Below the pieces are notes generated by a model, which saw only the letters and a program-made list of their open reading frames with translations, was not told where the DNA came from and searched no databases. From Vibrio hannami (GTDB lineage Bacteria; Pseudomonadota; Gammaproteobacteria; Enterobacterales; Vibrionaceae): a stretch of 64,000 nt of DNA. The position numbers and the translations under genes were made by a program. The stretch lies in the NCBI RefSeq assembly GCF_029589055.1, contig NZ_JARQZP010000007.1:1116001-1180000 (forward strand), in the 5' to 3' direction. Positions 53,110 to 62,039 of this stretch are shown piece by piece. Every line of letters begins with the position of its first letter. The stretch's first letter is position 1.

Positions 53110-54656
53110 CACTGTTTCCTGATATCGTAATCGCGTAATTTATTCGCTATTGAAGTGTGAGAAACACCTAATCGCTTCGCTAGTTTGCGGCTAGAAGGGA
53201 ATGATTGGTACAAGCGGTCGAGAATCTTCGCTTCATACTCTTTCATTATTTCATCCAGCGAGCCTTCTAGGTTTACACCGACTGCATTAGCAATAGACGA
53301 CTCCACTTTTGGAAGCTGGAAATGATCTATGGTTAACTCATCGTCACTCATTCGGGTCAAAGCTCTGAGTACCATATTGTCGAACTCGCGGATGTTGCCC
53401 GGCCAAGGGTAACTTGTTAAACCTTCAAGAAGCTCCTCAGTGAACTCTGGCTTATCAACACCAAGCTGCTGGCAGTATTTGGTTGCGAACAATTCAAGTA
53501 AAGCATTTACATCGTTTGGTCGCTCACGCAGGGACGGAATAGAAAGCGTTAGAACGTTCAGGCGATAATAGAGGTCCTCACGGAACTCATGGGCTTCTGT
53601 TAACTGGGCAAGATTTTGCTTGGTTGCCGCGATGACTCGTACGTTGACATGAACCTCATGCTCTTCACCCACCCGGCGGAAAGTACCGTCTTGTAAAAAG
53701 CGCAGAAGCTTTATTTGCAGGTGCGGACTCATTTCACCAATTTCATCTAAGAAAACGGTTCCTCCGTCGGCCTGCTCAAATATACCTTTGTGCTCTTCGT
53801 CTTGATTAAATGCACCAGCAGCATGGCCAAATAACTCTGTTTCAGCCACATCATCTGGCATAGAAGCACAACTAAGAACAAGGAAAGGTTTGTCTGAACG
53901 TTCTGAACGGTTGTGACAGGCTCTTGCCAGCATCTCTTTACCCGTACCGGTTTCACCTTCTATCAACAGAGGTTGATCCATCATCGCTAACTTCTTCGCC
54001 TGGGCGATAAGCGCTTTATGACGGTTGGATATTCCAACAAAATGCTCAAAACCTAATGTATTGTGCTCAGGTAGAAACTCTATTTCACCTTTTATCGATG
54101 CACTGGCTCGTAAAGTCACTAGCGCGCTAGCCAGTACAGACTCACTTGAAGCTTCACCTTTGATGTAAACCGGCATGATATCCATAACGTAATCAAGCCC
54201 ATCAATAATAACCGTATCTCTGTGGCGCTCTTTATCGCCTTCCAGCCATTTTGAAAAGTTAAATGAAGAGATCAAAGATGAAATTTGCTCACCGCTTAAC
54301 TCGCCCTTTTGCTTAGAAAACAGTGCTTCGGCTGCATGGTTGCCTGTATCAACTTGCCCTTTCAGGCTGATGGATAATACAGGTTCCGGAAGGTTATTAA
54401 GAATGGATATAAGTTCAGTATTATGTCGCTCACTTGGCATAAACTGAATTTTACGAACGTCAGTCACTCCAGAGATTTTCCGGATTTGGGACATTAATTC
54501 ACTAAAGGTTTCAAAATCAATTTCCGGGCAGTTGAGATAGATAATACCGATAACATCTATCTCAATGCCGCGCAGGTCGATATTTCGGGATGCGAGAATA
54601 TCAAGCAACTCTCTGGTAAGACCTAACCTGTCTTCACATAAAACTTCAAGACGCAC
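53109..54656 (-). CDS. tyrR: Aromatic amino acid regulator TyrR
   Basis: Sigma-70-dependent activator/repressor of aromatic amino-acid genes, 515 residues. Domain order is ACT (MRLEVLCEDRLGLTRELLDILA), PAS (about 80-190), AAA+ (Walker A GETGTGKEMLA, FLDEIGEM, FREDLYYRLNVL, PWPGNIREFDNM), and a C-terminal helix-turn-helix (SSRKLAKRLGVSHTSIANKLRDY). As in TyrR generally, the GAFTGA motif is altered (GAFNQD), explaining why it does not use sigma-54. Upstream lies a TyrR-box-like palindrome. The order ycjX-ycjF-tyrR is the same as in E. coli. RimJ is coupled downstream. Confidence 0.97.
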   Translation of the reverse strand: MRLEVLCEDRLGLTRELLDILASRNIDLRGIEIDVIGIIYLNCPEIDFETFSELMSQIRKISGVTDVRKIQFMPSERHNTELISILNNLPEPVLSISLKGQVDTGNHAAEALFSKQKGELSGEQISSLISSFNFSKWLEGDKERHRDTVIIDGLDYVMDIMPVYIKGEASSESVLASALVTLRASASIKGEIEFLPEHNTLGFEHFVGISNRHKALIAQAKKLAMMDQPLLIEGETGTGKEMLARACHNRSERSDKPFLVLSCASMPDDVAETELFGHAAGAFNQDEEHKGIFEQADGGTVFLDEIGEMSPHLQIKLLRFLQDGTFRRVGEEHEVHVNVRVIAATKQNLAQLTEAHEFREDLYYRLNVLTLSIPSLRERPNDVNALLELFATKYCQQLGVDKPEFTEELLEGLTSYPWPGNIREFDNMVLRALTRMSDDELTIDHFQLPKVESSIANAVGVNLEGSLDEIMKEYEAKILDRLYQSFPSSRKLAKRLGVSHTSIANKLRDYDIRKQ

Positions 54657-54673
54657 AAATGGTTCCTTTAAAG

Positions 54674-54691
54674 TGTCAGGAAAATTTTACA
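54674..54691. promoter_or_regulatory. TyrR box upstream of tyrR
   Basis: TGTCAG-GAAAAT-TTTACA fits TGTAAA-N6-TTTACA in 10 of 12 arm positions (right arm perfect). It ends 18 bases upstream of the tyrR ATG, on the start side, consistent with autoregulation. Confidence 0.6.
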
Positions 54692-54753
54692 CCAGTTTGT
54701 CTGAAGCGTTTATATCCGTCAAGACATCCTTGAATACATCAGGATCTAAATGG

Positions 54754-55779
54754 TTAAATTTTGTCTTTCAACTTATAAATCAGCTCTCTTCTTATTTCAC
54801 CAAGGCGTACTTTGTCTTCTTGTTTCCATGGGATTGGACGCAATAGCGACATTGCTTTGATACCAAGACGAGCGGTAAGAATACCAACGCCGAAGCCCTG
54901 GGCAACTCTGGTTGACACCTTTCCGGCTAAATCCATAGAGAGTAAGTCCATACTGGTATCTACAGCTAATTCACTGGCACCTGCAGCGGCCATATTAACT
55001 AAGACCAATTTAAACAGCTTTATACGAGACCAGTAACCAAGCTCAACACCGTAGATTTCTCCCAGTTGGTCGATCAACTTAAAGTTGCGCCACGCCACCA
55101 GCAATATGTCGGCTATCGCTAACGGGCTAACTGCCACCAAAACTGCTGCTTCTGAAGAGAGACGAGCGACCAGTTTCTTAGCTTCAGTATCCTGCTGTTT
55201 AATAACCATCGCATCGTACATTTCCAGCAATTCAGCGTCGTTGTGGGATTGATTGATACTGTTACGCCAACGATCGAAATGTGGGTTTTCAGATGGTATC
55301 CCTGCCTCAGTAGCAAGCGACTCACAAAATGCTCTGCCCTTGCCTACACTGTCACTTTTCAGTAACGCTTCACTCTGCTCCTGCACAGAAAAATGATTTC
55401 GCAACTTTCTGAGCTTCCATAGCTCTTTACCAATCGCCCCAACTCCAAGCCCTGCGACAGTAGTAGCCAAAGCAGACCAACCCACTGTCAGCCAGTCTGC
55501 GGTTTGAACGGCTGTTACAACGGTATCCACCGCCTGCCACCCTAATAATCCGGCAAATGACGTTACCAGGCCGGTCATTAGCCAGCCACTTCTCTTCTTA
55601 GGCCTTATCACCTTTTCCAGATTATTCTCTGCTTCAAGTTCAGCCTCATCGCTGGACGCTGCTTCTGCTGGTACAAATTTTTTCTCTTGTTCAAACTGAA
55701 GTTGCGCTGTCAGTTCCTCGTCAGATTTGTTGATCTCGGGAGAGTCTTCAAAAATTTGTTTGGACTTAAATTCACTCAT
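54754..55779 (-). CDS. ycjF: YcjF/DUF697-type membrane protein
   Basis: A 341-residue inner-membrane protein of the UPF0283/DUF697 family. The acidic N-terminus (residues 1-65) is followed by two TM helices (SGWLMTGLVTSFAGLLGWQAV and WLTVGWSALATTVAGLGVGAIG), a long soluble domain, and a C-terminal region with SEAAVLVAVSPLAIADILLVAWRNF and MAAAGASELAVDTSMDLLS. It overlaps the ycjX stop by 4 bases. Co-occurrence with YcjX suggests a joint role, unknown but stress-linked in enterobacteria. Confidence 0.92.
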   Translation of the reverse strand: MSEFKSKQIFEDSPEINKSDEELTAQLQFEQEKKFVPAEAASSDEAELEAENNLEKVIRPKKRSGWLMTGLVTSFAGLLGWQAVDTVVTAVQTADWLTVGWSALATTVAGLGVGAIGKELWKLRKLRNHFSVQEQSEALLKSDSVGKGRAFCESLATEAGIPSENPHFDRWRNSINQSHNDAELLEMYDAMVIKQQDTEAKKLVARLSSEAAVLVAVSPLAIADILLVAWRNFKLIDQLGEIYGVELGYWSRIKLFKLVLVNMAAAGASELAVDTSMDLLSMDLAGKVSTRVAQGFGVGILTARLGIKAMSLLRPIPWKQEDKVRLGEIRRELIYKLKDKI

Positions 55780-57164
55780 TTTAATTTGTCTCCAATTAAG
55801 TACTGCAGAGCTTTATCCAGTCTTAAATGCTTACAAGGCTGCCCTTCATCACTAGGCATTGGCCTAAAGCTTGAAAATTCAAAACCTGAGTTTTTCCAGT
55901 AATCCGCGCCGGGCAGCTTTCTTGGCACCTCTCCCGGATAGAGCGTCATTGGCTCACCAGATAGTGTCGTGCCACGTATAGCGGGCGAATTACTCGCCCC
56001 TTGTGAAACGAATCCCGGAACCGTTGCCTGTATTGATGCCATGCTGATGCATTCCATCTCGATATCTTCAAAAGCGGCATGCTGCCAGGAAGGGTGAACC
56101 ATTTGTTGAAGTAAGGAAACCAGATTGCCATGCTGATCTGGCGTTACGTGATCAGCTTTAGTTGCAGCAAACAGAACCTTGTCAATTTTGGGCGCAAAAA
56201 GTCGCTTTAACATCGAGCTTCGTCCATAACGAAAACTCTTCATTATCTGTTCCAGTGCGTCTTTCATATCATTAAAAGATTCGTATCCAGCGTTTAATGG
56301 TTGCAGGCAGTCAACTAAAACAATTTGTCTGTCAAAGGTAGAAAAATGATTCTTATAGAAAGCTCGAACCACCCGCTTTTGATACTCTTCGTAGCGCGAT
56401 TTCAGCATCTGATATGAGCTGCCTTTCGAACTTTTCGCTAAGTCCGCAACATTACAGTGTTCAGGCAATGGGAAAAACTGTAAGACTGGCGCTCCAGCCA
56501 GCTCACCCGGTAATACAAATCTTCCCGGTTGTACCCAATGAAACCCAGCTTCTTTGCACTTATAAAGATATTCAGTAAATGTTTCTGATACCGACTGAAT
56601 TTGCTTCTCATCCGCCTCTGCAAACAGATCAATATTCTCTGCTGCAGACATCCAGCAATTCGCTAGTGTTCGCCGATCTTCTGTCATACCAGCGTACTGT
56701 GTCGCCGACCACTCTTCATAACTTAGCTCAAGAAGCGGCAGGTCAAGCAACCACTCTCCCGGATAATCGATAATATCCAGATAGAGCGTTGAGGTTTTAG
56801 CTAATAAACTCTTAGCACCTTTTTGCGGTCTGTAGCGGATAGCTAATCGAATTTCACTGACATCTCTTGTTGGTTCGGGCCAGTAAGGCGGTTCGGCATG
56901 CAACGAGTCCATCGCTTCATCATAGGCAAATCTAGGGACCAGCATATTGGTTTGCGGAACACGTTTTGCGCCAATCAAACGTTTATCCTGAGATACTCTC
57001 AGAAGAGGAAGGTTATCGTGAGTAGATGAATATACAAGCTGGTTAACTAAAGACGTAATAAACGCCGTTTTTCCCGCCCGTGATAACCCTGTTACAGCAA
57101 GCCTTAAATGACTATCCATTCCACGGCTAATTAGGTCATTCACTTCACGACGTATATTTTTCAT
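55776..57164 (-). CDS. ycjX: YcjX-type P-loop NTPase (DUF463)
   Basis: A 462-residue GTPase-like protein: Walker A GLSRAGKTAFITSLVNQL near residue 26, a DYPGEWLLDLPLLELSYEEWS segment containing a putative switch region, RVVRAFYKNHFSTFDRQIVLVDCLQPLN (Walker B and base-recognition area), and KVLFAATKADHVTPDQ (the TKAD base-specificity motif). It is the first gene of ycjX-ycjF-tyrR-like order and overlaps ycjF. Cellular role not established. The 186-bp gap upstream holds nothing else I can name. Confidence 0.93.
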   Translation of the reverse strand: MKNIRREVNDLISRGMDSHLRLAVTGLSRAGKTAFITSLVNQLVYSSTHDNLPLLRVSQDKRLIGAKRVPQTNMLVPRFAYDEAMDSLHAEPPYWPEPTRDVSEIRLAIRYRPQKGAKSLLAKTSTLYLDIIDYPGEWLLDLPLLELSYEEWSATQYAGMTEDRRTLANCWMSAAENIDLFAEADEKQIQSVSETFTEYLYKCKEAGFHWVQPGRFVLPGELAGAPVLQFFPLPEHCNVADLAKSSKGSSYQMLKSRYEEYQKRVVRAFYKNHFSTFDRQIVLVDCLQPLNAGYESFNDMKDALEQIMKSFRYGRSSMLKRLFAPKIDKVLFAATKADHVTPDQHGNLVSLLQQMVHPSWQHAAFEDIEMECISMASIQATVPGFVSQGASNSPAIRGTTLSGEPMTLYPGEVPRKLPGADYWKNSGFEFSSFRPMPSDEGQPCKHLRLDKALQYLIGDKLK

Positions 57165-57303
57165 TACCTACCCTGTTACTTGCCTTTCTTCTGTCTCTCA
57201 CCGCGTACTCACGCTCAACCCAAAATACTCTAAGCAGCAAGTATGCCAATCAAGAGTTATCGAGCCTACTACATATAAGAGATCATCATTTTACCTGTAA
57301 AAA

Positions 57304-57324
57304 CGGCCAGTAATAAACTGGCCG
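57304..57324 (-). terminator. Terminator of the small membrane protein gene
   Basis: CGGCCAGT/ACTGGCCG, 5-nt loop, followed on the minus strand by TTTTTACAG. Confidence 0.85.
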
Positions 57325-57350
57325 CTGCGTAAATCTAAGTAAATGTAAAT

Positions 57351-57536
57351 CTAATCATCTTCAATCAGTTTGTAGATAACAAACAAGGCCAACTCAAGAA
57401 GTAATGTGGTGGAGATGGTCAGAATCACCCATGTTTGGCTATATATACCAATACCATGCAGGATCGTATCACGAACCAAGAAAAAACCGACGACGATAGC
57501 GATCAGAAGCTGTAAGACCTGAACAAAGCGAGGCAT
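57351..57536 (-). CDS. Small membrane protein, 61 aa
   Basis: Two TM helices (QVLQLLIAIVVGFFLVRDTIL and WVILTISTTLLLELALFVIYKL) separated by a short polar loop (HGIGIYSQT) and ending in an acidic tail (IEDD). It has its own terminator, and AGGAG precedes the ATG by a few bases (TAGGAGTATAA). No family is recognised. It is a single-gene unit between fumarase and ycjX, all on the minus strand. Confidence 0.7.
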   Translation of the reverse strand: MPRFVQVLQLLIAIVVGFFLVRDTILHGIGIYSQTWVILTISTTLLLELALFVIYKLIEDD

Positions 57537-57623
57537 TTATACTCCTATTTTTTGTTGATGGGCATGTTTAGAGACTATTGCCCTAGAGTTAAGTATCTAA
57601 ATTATAACACTAGTTTGTAAAAG

Positions 57624-57659
57624 AAAGCGCGGTAATCCATTAGATATAAACCGCGCTTT
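57624..57659 (-). terminator. Terminator of the fumarase gene
   Basis: AAAGCGCGGT/ACCGCGCTTT, 10 bp with a 16-nt loop, lies 16 bases past the stop; a U-rich stretch follows on the minus strand (TTTTACAAA). Confidence 0.75.
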
Positions 57660-57675
57660 GTCATTTTTAAGAAAG

Positions 57676-59187
57676 TTATTCCGCTTCAGCGATCTTCACT
57701 TTCCATGTATCTGGGCCAATCTGATGCGCATTTGCGCCTGATGAATCTACTGCAACCGTCACTGGCATATCTTCTACTTCGAACTCGTAAATCGCTTCCA
57801 TACCCAGCTCTTCAAATGCCACGACACGAGCTTTCTTGATTGCTTTTGCAACAAGGTATGCCGCGCCGCCAACAGCCATTAGGTACACCGCTTTATGTTT
57901 CTTAATAGATTCAATCGCTGCAGGACCACGCTCAGCTTTACCTATCATCCCGGTAAGCCCGGTTTCAGAAAGCATCATGTCTGTGAACTTATCCATACGA
58001 GTTGACGTGGTAGGGCCTGCAGGACCTACCACTTCATCACCTACTGCGTCTACTGGACCTACGTAGTAGATAAACTTGCCTGTGAAATCAACACCTTCTG
58101 GAAGGCCTTCACCACTTTCAAGCATGGTTTGAATGCGTTTGTGTGCCGCATCACGACCAGTCAGGATCTTACCTGAAAGGAGTACGGTCTCGCCGGTTTT
58201 CCAGCTTTGAACATCTTCTTTGGTTACTTCATCAAGGTTAACACGACGGGTATTTTCATCTGCTTCCCATGTGATATCTGGCCAGTCTTCCAGTTTAGGT
58301 GGCTGCAAATCAGCTGGACCAGTGCCATCCAGTGTGAAGTGAACATGGCGGGTCGCGGCACAGTTCGGGATCATACATACCGGCTTAGATGCGGCGTGCG
58401 TTGGAGCAGATTTGATCTTCACATCAACGACGGTAGTCATACCACCTAAACCCTGCGCGCCAATGCCTAACTTATTCACGCGGTTAAAGATATCCAGTCT
58501 TAGCTCTTCTTCCGCATTCTGAGGGCCGCGCTCGATAAGCTCCTGAATATCAATGTGCTCCATCAAGGACTCTTTAGCCAGCACTGCCGCTTTTTCAGCC
58601 GTACCACCGATGCCAATACCTAGCATACCCGGTGGACACCAACCTGCGCCCATTAAAGGAACCGTTTTCTCGACCCACTCAGCGATATCGTCTGATGGGT
58701 TTAACATCACCATCTTGGTTTTGTTTTCAGAGCCGCCACCTTTCGCTGCGATTTGCACCTCGACTTTATCGCCAGGCACCATATCGATGTGAACAACCGC
58801 TGGCGTGTTGTCTTTGGTGTTTGCTCGTTTACCTGCAGGATCTGACAATACCGACGCTCGAAGCGGGTTATCAGGATTGGTATAAGCTTGTCTTACACCT
58901 TCATCAACCATCTGCTGAACGGTAAGGTCGCTATCCCACTGGACATTCATACCAATTTTTACAAAGCAGGTAACGATACCTGTATCCTGACAGATTGGTC
59001 GATGACCTTCTGCTGACATACGTGAGTTAATAAGAATCTGAGCGATTGCATCCTTAGCAGCCTGACTTTGCTCTTTCTCATAAGCCTTTTCTAAAGCCTT
59101 AACAAAATCTAGAGGATGGTAGTAAGAAATGTACTGAAGGGCATCAGCGACACTGCTGATGAGGTCCTGTTTCTGGATAACGGTCAT
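57676..59187 (-). CDS. Class I (4Fe-4S) fumarate hydratase
   Basis: TCA-cycle enzyme converting fumarate to malate, iron-sulfur dependent. It has 503 residues from the ATG at 59187 (MTVIQKQDLISSVADALQYISY; GGGAAGC upstream), the frame being open to 59343 without support. It contains GHRPICQDTGIVTCF and CMIPNCAATRH with Fe-S cysteines, AKGGGSENKTKM, PPGMLGIGIGGTAEKAA, GAQGLGGMTTVVDVKI, and YVGPVDAVGDEVVGPAGPTTSTRMDKF. Both halves (alpha/beta types) are fused. Its length matches the ~505-residue group, shorter than E. coli FumA. It is divergent from pabB with 139 bases between. Confidence 0.94.
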   Translation of the reverse strand: MTVIQKQDLISSVADALQYISYYHPLDFVKALEKAYEKEQSQAAKDAIAQILINSRMSAEGHRPICQDTGIVTCFVKIGMNVQWDSDLTVQQMVDEGVRQAYTNPDNPLRASVLSDPAGKRANTKDNTPAVVHIDMVPGDKVEVQIAAKGGGSENKTKMVMLNPSDDIAEWVEKTVPLMGAGWCPPGMLGIGIGGTAEKAAVLAKESLMEHIDIQELIERGPQNAEEELRLDIFNRVNKLGIGAQGLGGMTTVVDVKIKSAPTHAASKPVCMIPNCAATRHVHFTLDGTGPADLQPPKLEDWPDITWEADENTRRVNLDEVTKEDVQSWKTGETVLLSGKILTGRDAAHKRIQTMLESGEGLPEGVDFTGKFIYYVGPVDAVGDEVVGPAGPTTSTRMDKFTDMMLSETGLTGMIGKAERGPAAIESIKKHKAVYLMAVGGAAYLVAKAIKKARVVAFEELGMEAIYEFEVEDMPVTVAVDSSGANAHQIGPDTWKVKIAEAE

Positions 59188-59326
59188 TGCTTCCCTCTTA
59201 TTTATAGTTGTGTTGTTCTTTAGTATTCCTATTGGAACTGAACAAGTTAGATGTTTAAAGCTGAATTTATGATACTCTTGCTCTGCACCTTGCGCTATGC
59301 GGTGTTTAAATCCTTTGTCACAATTT

Positions 59327-60718
59327 ATGCAAATGAATAACAATACAAATCACAAGTTAGAAACCAAAAACCTGAATTACTCTCCCGAGATCGCTCAACA
59401 ATTATTTGCTCCTATTTCTCATCTGCCATGGGCAATGCTGCTCCGCTCAGCGTCAGAGGAGCACCCTGATAGCCGATACGACATCCTGGTTGCCAATCCG
59501 ATAGCAACCATAGAAACCACTGGTGATATCAGTGAAATAGTGACACCTGAAGGCACCTCGGAGTCAAATGCCGATCCCTTTTCTTTGATAGATAATTGCA
59601 TTAAAAACTACCTGCCGGAAACACCATCAGTTGAAAACTTACCTTTCGTTGGTGGTGCACTTGGTTACTTTGCCTACGATTTAGGTCGACGTGTTGAGAA
59701 GTTGCCTAATATCGCGCGTCGTGACATTGATATCCCTGACATGGTTGTTGGTATCTATGACTGGGCGATAATAGTCGACCATAAACTGTGCCTGGTCACG
59801 GCAGTTGGAGAAGATGTTGAGTCAAATTACCAGTGGTTAACTCAACAAAGGTCGATATTTGAAGCGCAAAACGAAAGTCATCCCCCTTTTAAACTGGAGT
59901 CTGACTGGCACTCAAATATGCTCGAACATGAGTATCAGAAGAAAATTGAATCCGTTCACGAGTACCTTCTGTCTGGTGATTGTTATCAAATTAACCTAAC
60001 TCAGCGCTTCAAAGCTAAATACACTGGCAATGAATGGGATACGTATCTGAAGTTAGAGCATACAAACAAAGCCCCATTTTCTGCTTTTATCCGTACGAAC
60101 AACTGCGCAATACTCAGTTTATCACCTGAGCGCTTTCTACAGTTAAGTGATTGTCAAATTGAAACAAAACCAATCAAAGGGACGCGCCCAAGACACACTG
60201 ACCCGAATAAAGATCAACTGATTTCTGTTGAACTTCAAAACGCCGAAAAGGATCAGGCTGAGAACTTAATGATTGTTGACCTGCTTCGAAACGATATCGG
60301 ACGCGTAGCGAAAGCAGGCAGTGTTAGTGTTCCTCATCTGTTTGAAATCGAGAGTTTTCCTGCAGTCCACCACCTTGTTAGCACAATAGAAGCTACACTT
60401 GATGATAACTATAACGCTTGTGATCTTCTTCGGGCATGTTTCCCCGGAGGATCCATTACCGGAGCTCCAAAGGTCAGAGCGATGGAAATTATTGAAGAGC
60501 TGGAACCACACAGACGCAGTGTGTACTGCGGCAGCATAGGTTATATCAGCCGCTGCGGAACGATGGATACCAGTATCACCATCCGTACTCTCATCGCCAA
60601 TAACGAATGCCTGTACGCCTGGGCGGGTGGCGGTATCGTTGCTGATAGCCGTTGGGAATCTGAGTATCAGGAAACCTACGATAAGCTCAGTAAAATTCTG
60701 CCCGTACTGAAAAACTGA
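59327..60718 (+). CDS. pabB: Aminodeoxychorismate synthase component I PabB
   Basis: Folate pathway: converts chorismate plus ammonia to 4-amino-4-deoxychorismate with PabA. It has 463 residues from the ATG at 59327 (MQMNNNTNHK; two ATGs two codons apart, no strong ribosome site). Family motifs are LPFVGGALGYFAYDLGRR, GDCYQINLTQRF, APFSAFIRTNNCAILSLSPERFL, the PabB-specific PIKGTRPR with the catalytic Lys (TrpE has a different residue there), DLLRNDIGRV, SIEATLD-like TIEATLDD, PGGSITGAPKVRAMEII and YCGSIGYIS. It is followed by the Nudix gene after 24 bases, a probable operon. Confidence 0.95.
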   Translation: MQMNNNTNHKLETKNLNYSPEIAQQLFAPISHLPWAMLLRSASEEHPDSRYDILVANPIATIETTGDISEIVTPEGTSESNADPFSLIDNCIKNYLPETPSVENLPFVGGALGYFAYDLGRRVEKLPNIARRDIDIPDMVVGIYDWAIIVDHKLCLVTAVGEDVESNYQWLTQQRSIFEAQNESHPPFKLESDWHSNMLEHEYQKKIESVHEYLLSGDCYQINLTQRFKAKYTGNEWDTYLKLEHTNKAPFSAFIRTNNCAILSLSPERFLQLSDCQIETKPIKGTRPRHTDPNKDQLISVELQNAEKDQAENLMIVDLLRNDIGRVAKAGSVSVPHLFEIESFPAVHHLVSTIEATLDDNYNACDLLRACFPGGSITGAPKVRAMEIIEELEPHRRSVYCGSIGYISRCGTMDTSITIRTLIANNECLYAWAGGGIVADSRWESEYQETYDKLSKILPVLKN

Positions 60719-60742
60719 TACAAACGAATATAGGAAGCGTAG

Positions 60743-61345
60743 ATGAATAAAAGCCAGTTTCTCTCTAACTTTTCACTTAATCAGCCTGTGGAATACCACA
60801 GCGAAGGGCTAGAACGGGTTGCTGGCTTCGACCGGAAAAAACTAAGAAAAGCAGCGGTAATTATCGGGTGCGTTGAGCGTGAAAATGGGCTTAACGTCAT
60901 CTTAACTAAGCGCGCATTGCACCTCAGGCATCACCCTGGTCAAATTAGTTTCCCTGGTGGGAAACAAGAGGACAATGATCCTGGCGCTGCTGATACCGCC
61001 ATTAGGGAAGCTCATGAAGAGATAGGTTTGCTCCCCTCAATGATTGATATCATAGGCACACTACCACCACTCATCACAGTCAGTCGATTTGATGTGACCC
61101 CTGTTGTGGCGTTTGTCTCCCCAGACTATCAGCCAGTGATTGACCAAAATGAAGTAGAAAGTGTCTTTGAAGTTCCGGCTTCACACCTGTTTGATATTCA
61201 GCAGCTATACAGCCAGAAGTTCAAGATCAAAGGATTGAATCACCGGGTTTTCGCTATTCCTTATAAACACCATTTTATCTGGGGTGTTACCGCCCAAATC
61301 ATCCAGGCGCTGCAACTTCAGCTATTCAACTCAAATCAAGGGTAG
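60743..61345 (+). CDS. nudL: Nudix CoA pyrophosphatase (NudL/YeaB type)
   Basis: Hydrolyses CoA and acyl-CoA to 3',5'-ADP and acyl-phosphopantetheine. It has 200 residues. The NuCoA signature ILTKRALHLRHHPGQISFPGG leads directly into the Nudix box GGKQEDNDPGAADTAIREAHEEIGL (G-x5-E-x7-REU-x-EE-x-GU). The C-terminal part has YKHHFIWGVTAQII, also typical. It follows pabB, the same order as pabB-nudL in E. coli. Confidence 0.93.
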   Translation: MNKSQFLSNFSLNQPVEYHSEGLERVAGFDRKKLRKAAVIIGCVERENGLNVILTKRALHLRHHPGQISFPGGKQEDNDPGAADTAIREAHEEIGLLPSMIDIIGTLPPLITVSRFDVTPVVAFVSPDYQPVIDQNEVESVFEVPASHLFDIQQLYSQKFKIKGLNHRVFAIPYKHHFIWGVTAQIIQALQLQLFNSNQG

Positions 61346-61399
61346 CCGTCGCTAATTTGTTGATTTAGACTATATTTAGATCAGGTAGTGAAGGTTCAT

Positions 61400-61870
61400 A
61401 TGATTACGATTAAGAAAGCCAAATTAAAAGACTACTCTATATTGATGGATATGAGAGTCTCTGATGAACAAAAGCAATTCGTAACGGGCTTTTCAGAGCT
61501 ATATCAGGCTCGAAAACCAGAGCACGAGTTTTTTGTTATCAACCAGGGTTCAGAACTAGTTGGCTTTTTTATGCTCGATAAAGCCTACTCTCATGAATAT
61601 ACCTTTACTGAGCAAAAAGAACTTGGTTTGCGCAATATACTGATTGACCAAAAATTTCAGGGTAAAGGTTACGCCGTAGAAGCGCTAAAGAAGCTATTCA
61701 ACTATCTTTACGGTGCTTATCCCGACTATAACTCCATCTGTCTTACGGTAAACAAAAAGAACCGCAACGCCTATAGCGCTTATGTCAAAGCTGGCTTTAT
61801 AGACACTGACAAACTGTACTACGGTGGTGACGCTGGTCCTCAACACATACTCAGAAAACGCATCAGCTAA
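61400..61870 (+). CDS. GNAT family N-acetyltransferase
   Basis: A 156-residue acetyltransferase from the ATG at 61400 (AAGG five bases before it; GTG at 61388 also opens the frame). It contains ITIKKAKLKDYSILMDMRV, FFVINQGSELVGFFMLDKA, LGLRNILIDQKFQGKGYAVEALKKLFNYL (acetyl-CoA loop with Q-G-K-G), and SICLTVNKKNRNAYSAYVKAGFIDTDKLYYGGDAG. This is the RimI-like spermine/amino-acid acetyltransferase layout, but the substrate is not known. It is probably independent of the upstream Nudix gene (54-bp gap). Confidence 0.86.
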   Translation: MITIKKAKLKDYSILMDMRVSDEQKQFVTGFSELYQARKPEHEFFVINQGSELVGFFMLDKAYSHEYTFTEQKELGLRNILIDQKFQGKGYAVEALKKLFNYLYGAYPDYNSICLTVNKKNRNAYSAYVKAGFIDTDKLYYGGDAGPQHILRKRIS

Positions 61871-62039
61871 ATAAAACCCCCTTAATTTGTGGATTATTTT
61901 AGTTTTCCTCTTGAAGCTATCTGTTTCACAGGTAATATTGCGCTTTAAATAAAAAATTCGTACCCAACCGACAAAACATCACACAAAGAGCGGTGTTAAT
62001 ACGCTTGGGGATTTCATTCTAACGGAGAATATTAATAAC

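Noticed and set aside
59188..59343. 52-residue N-terminal extension of fumarase
   Set aside because: Not conserved in the family, no ribosome site, and it overlaps the start of pabB on the other strand; the ATG at 59187 has GGGAAGC.
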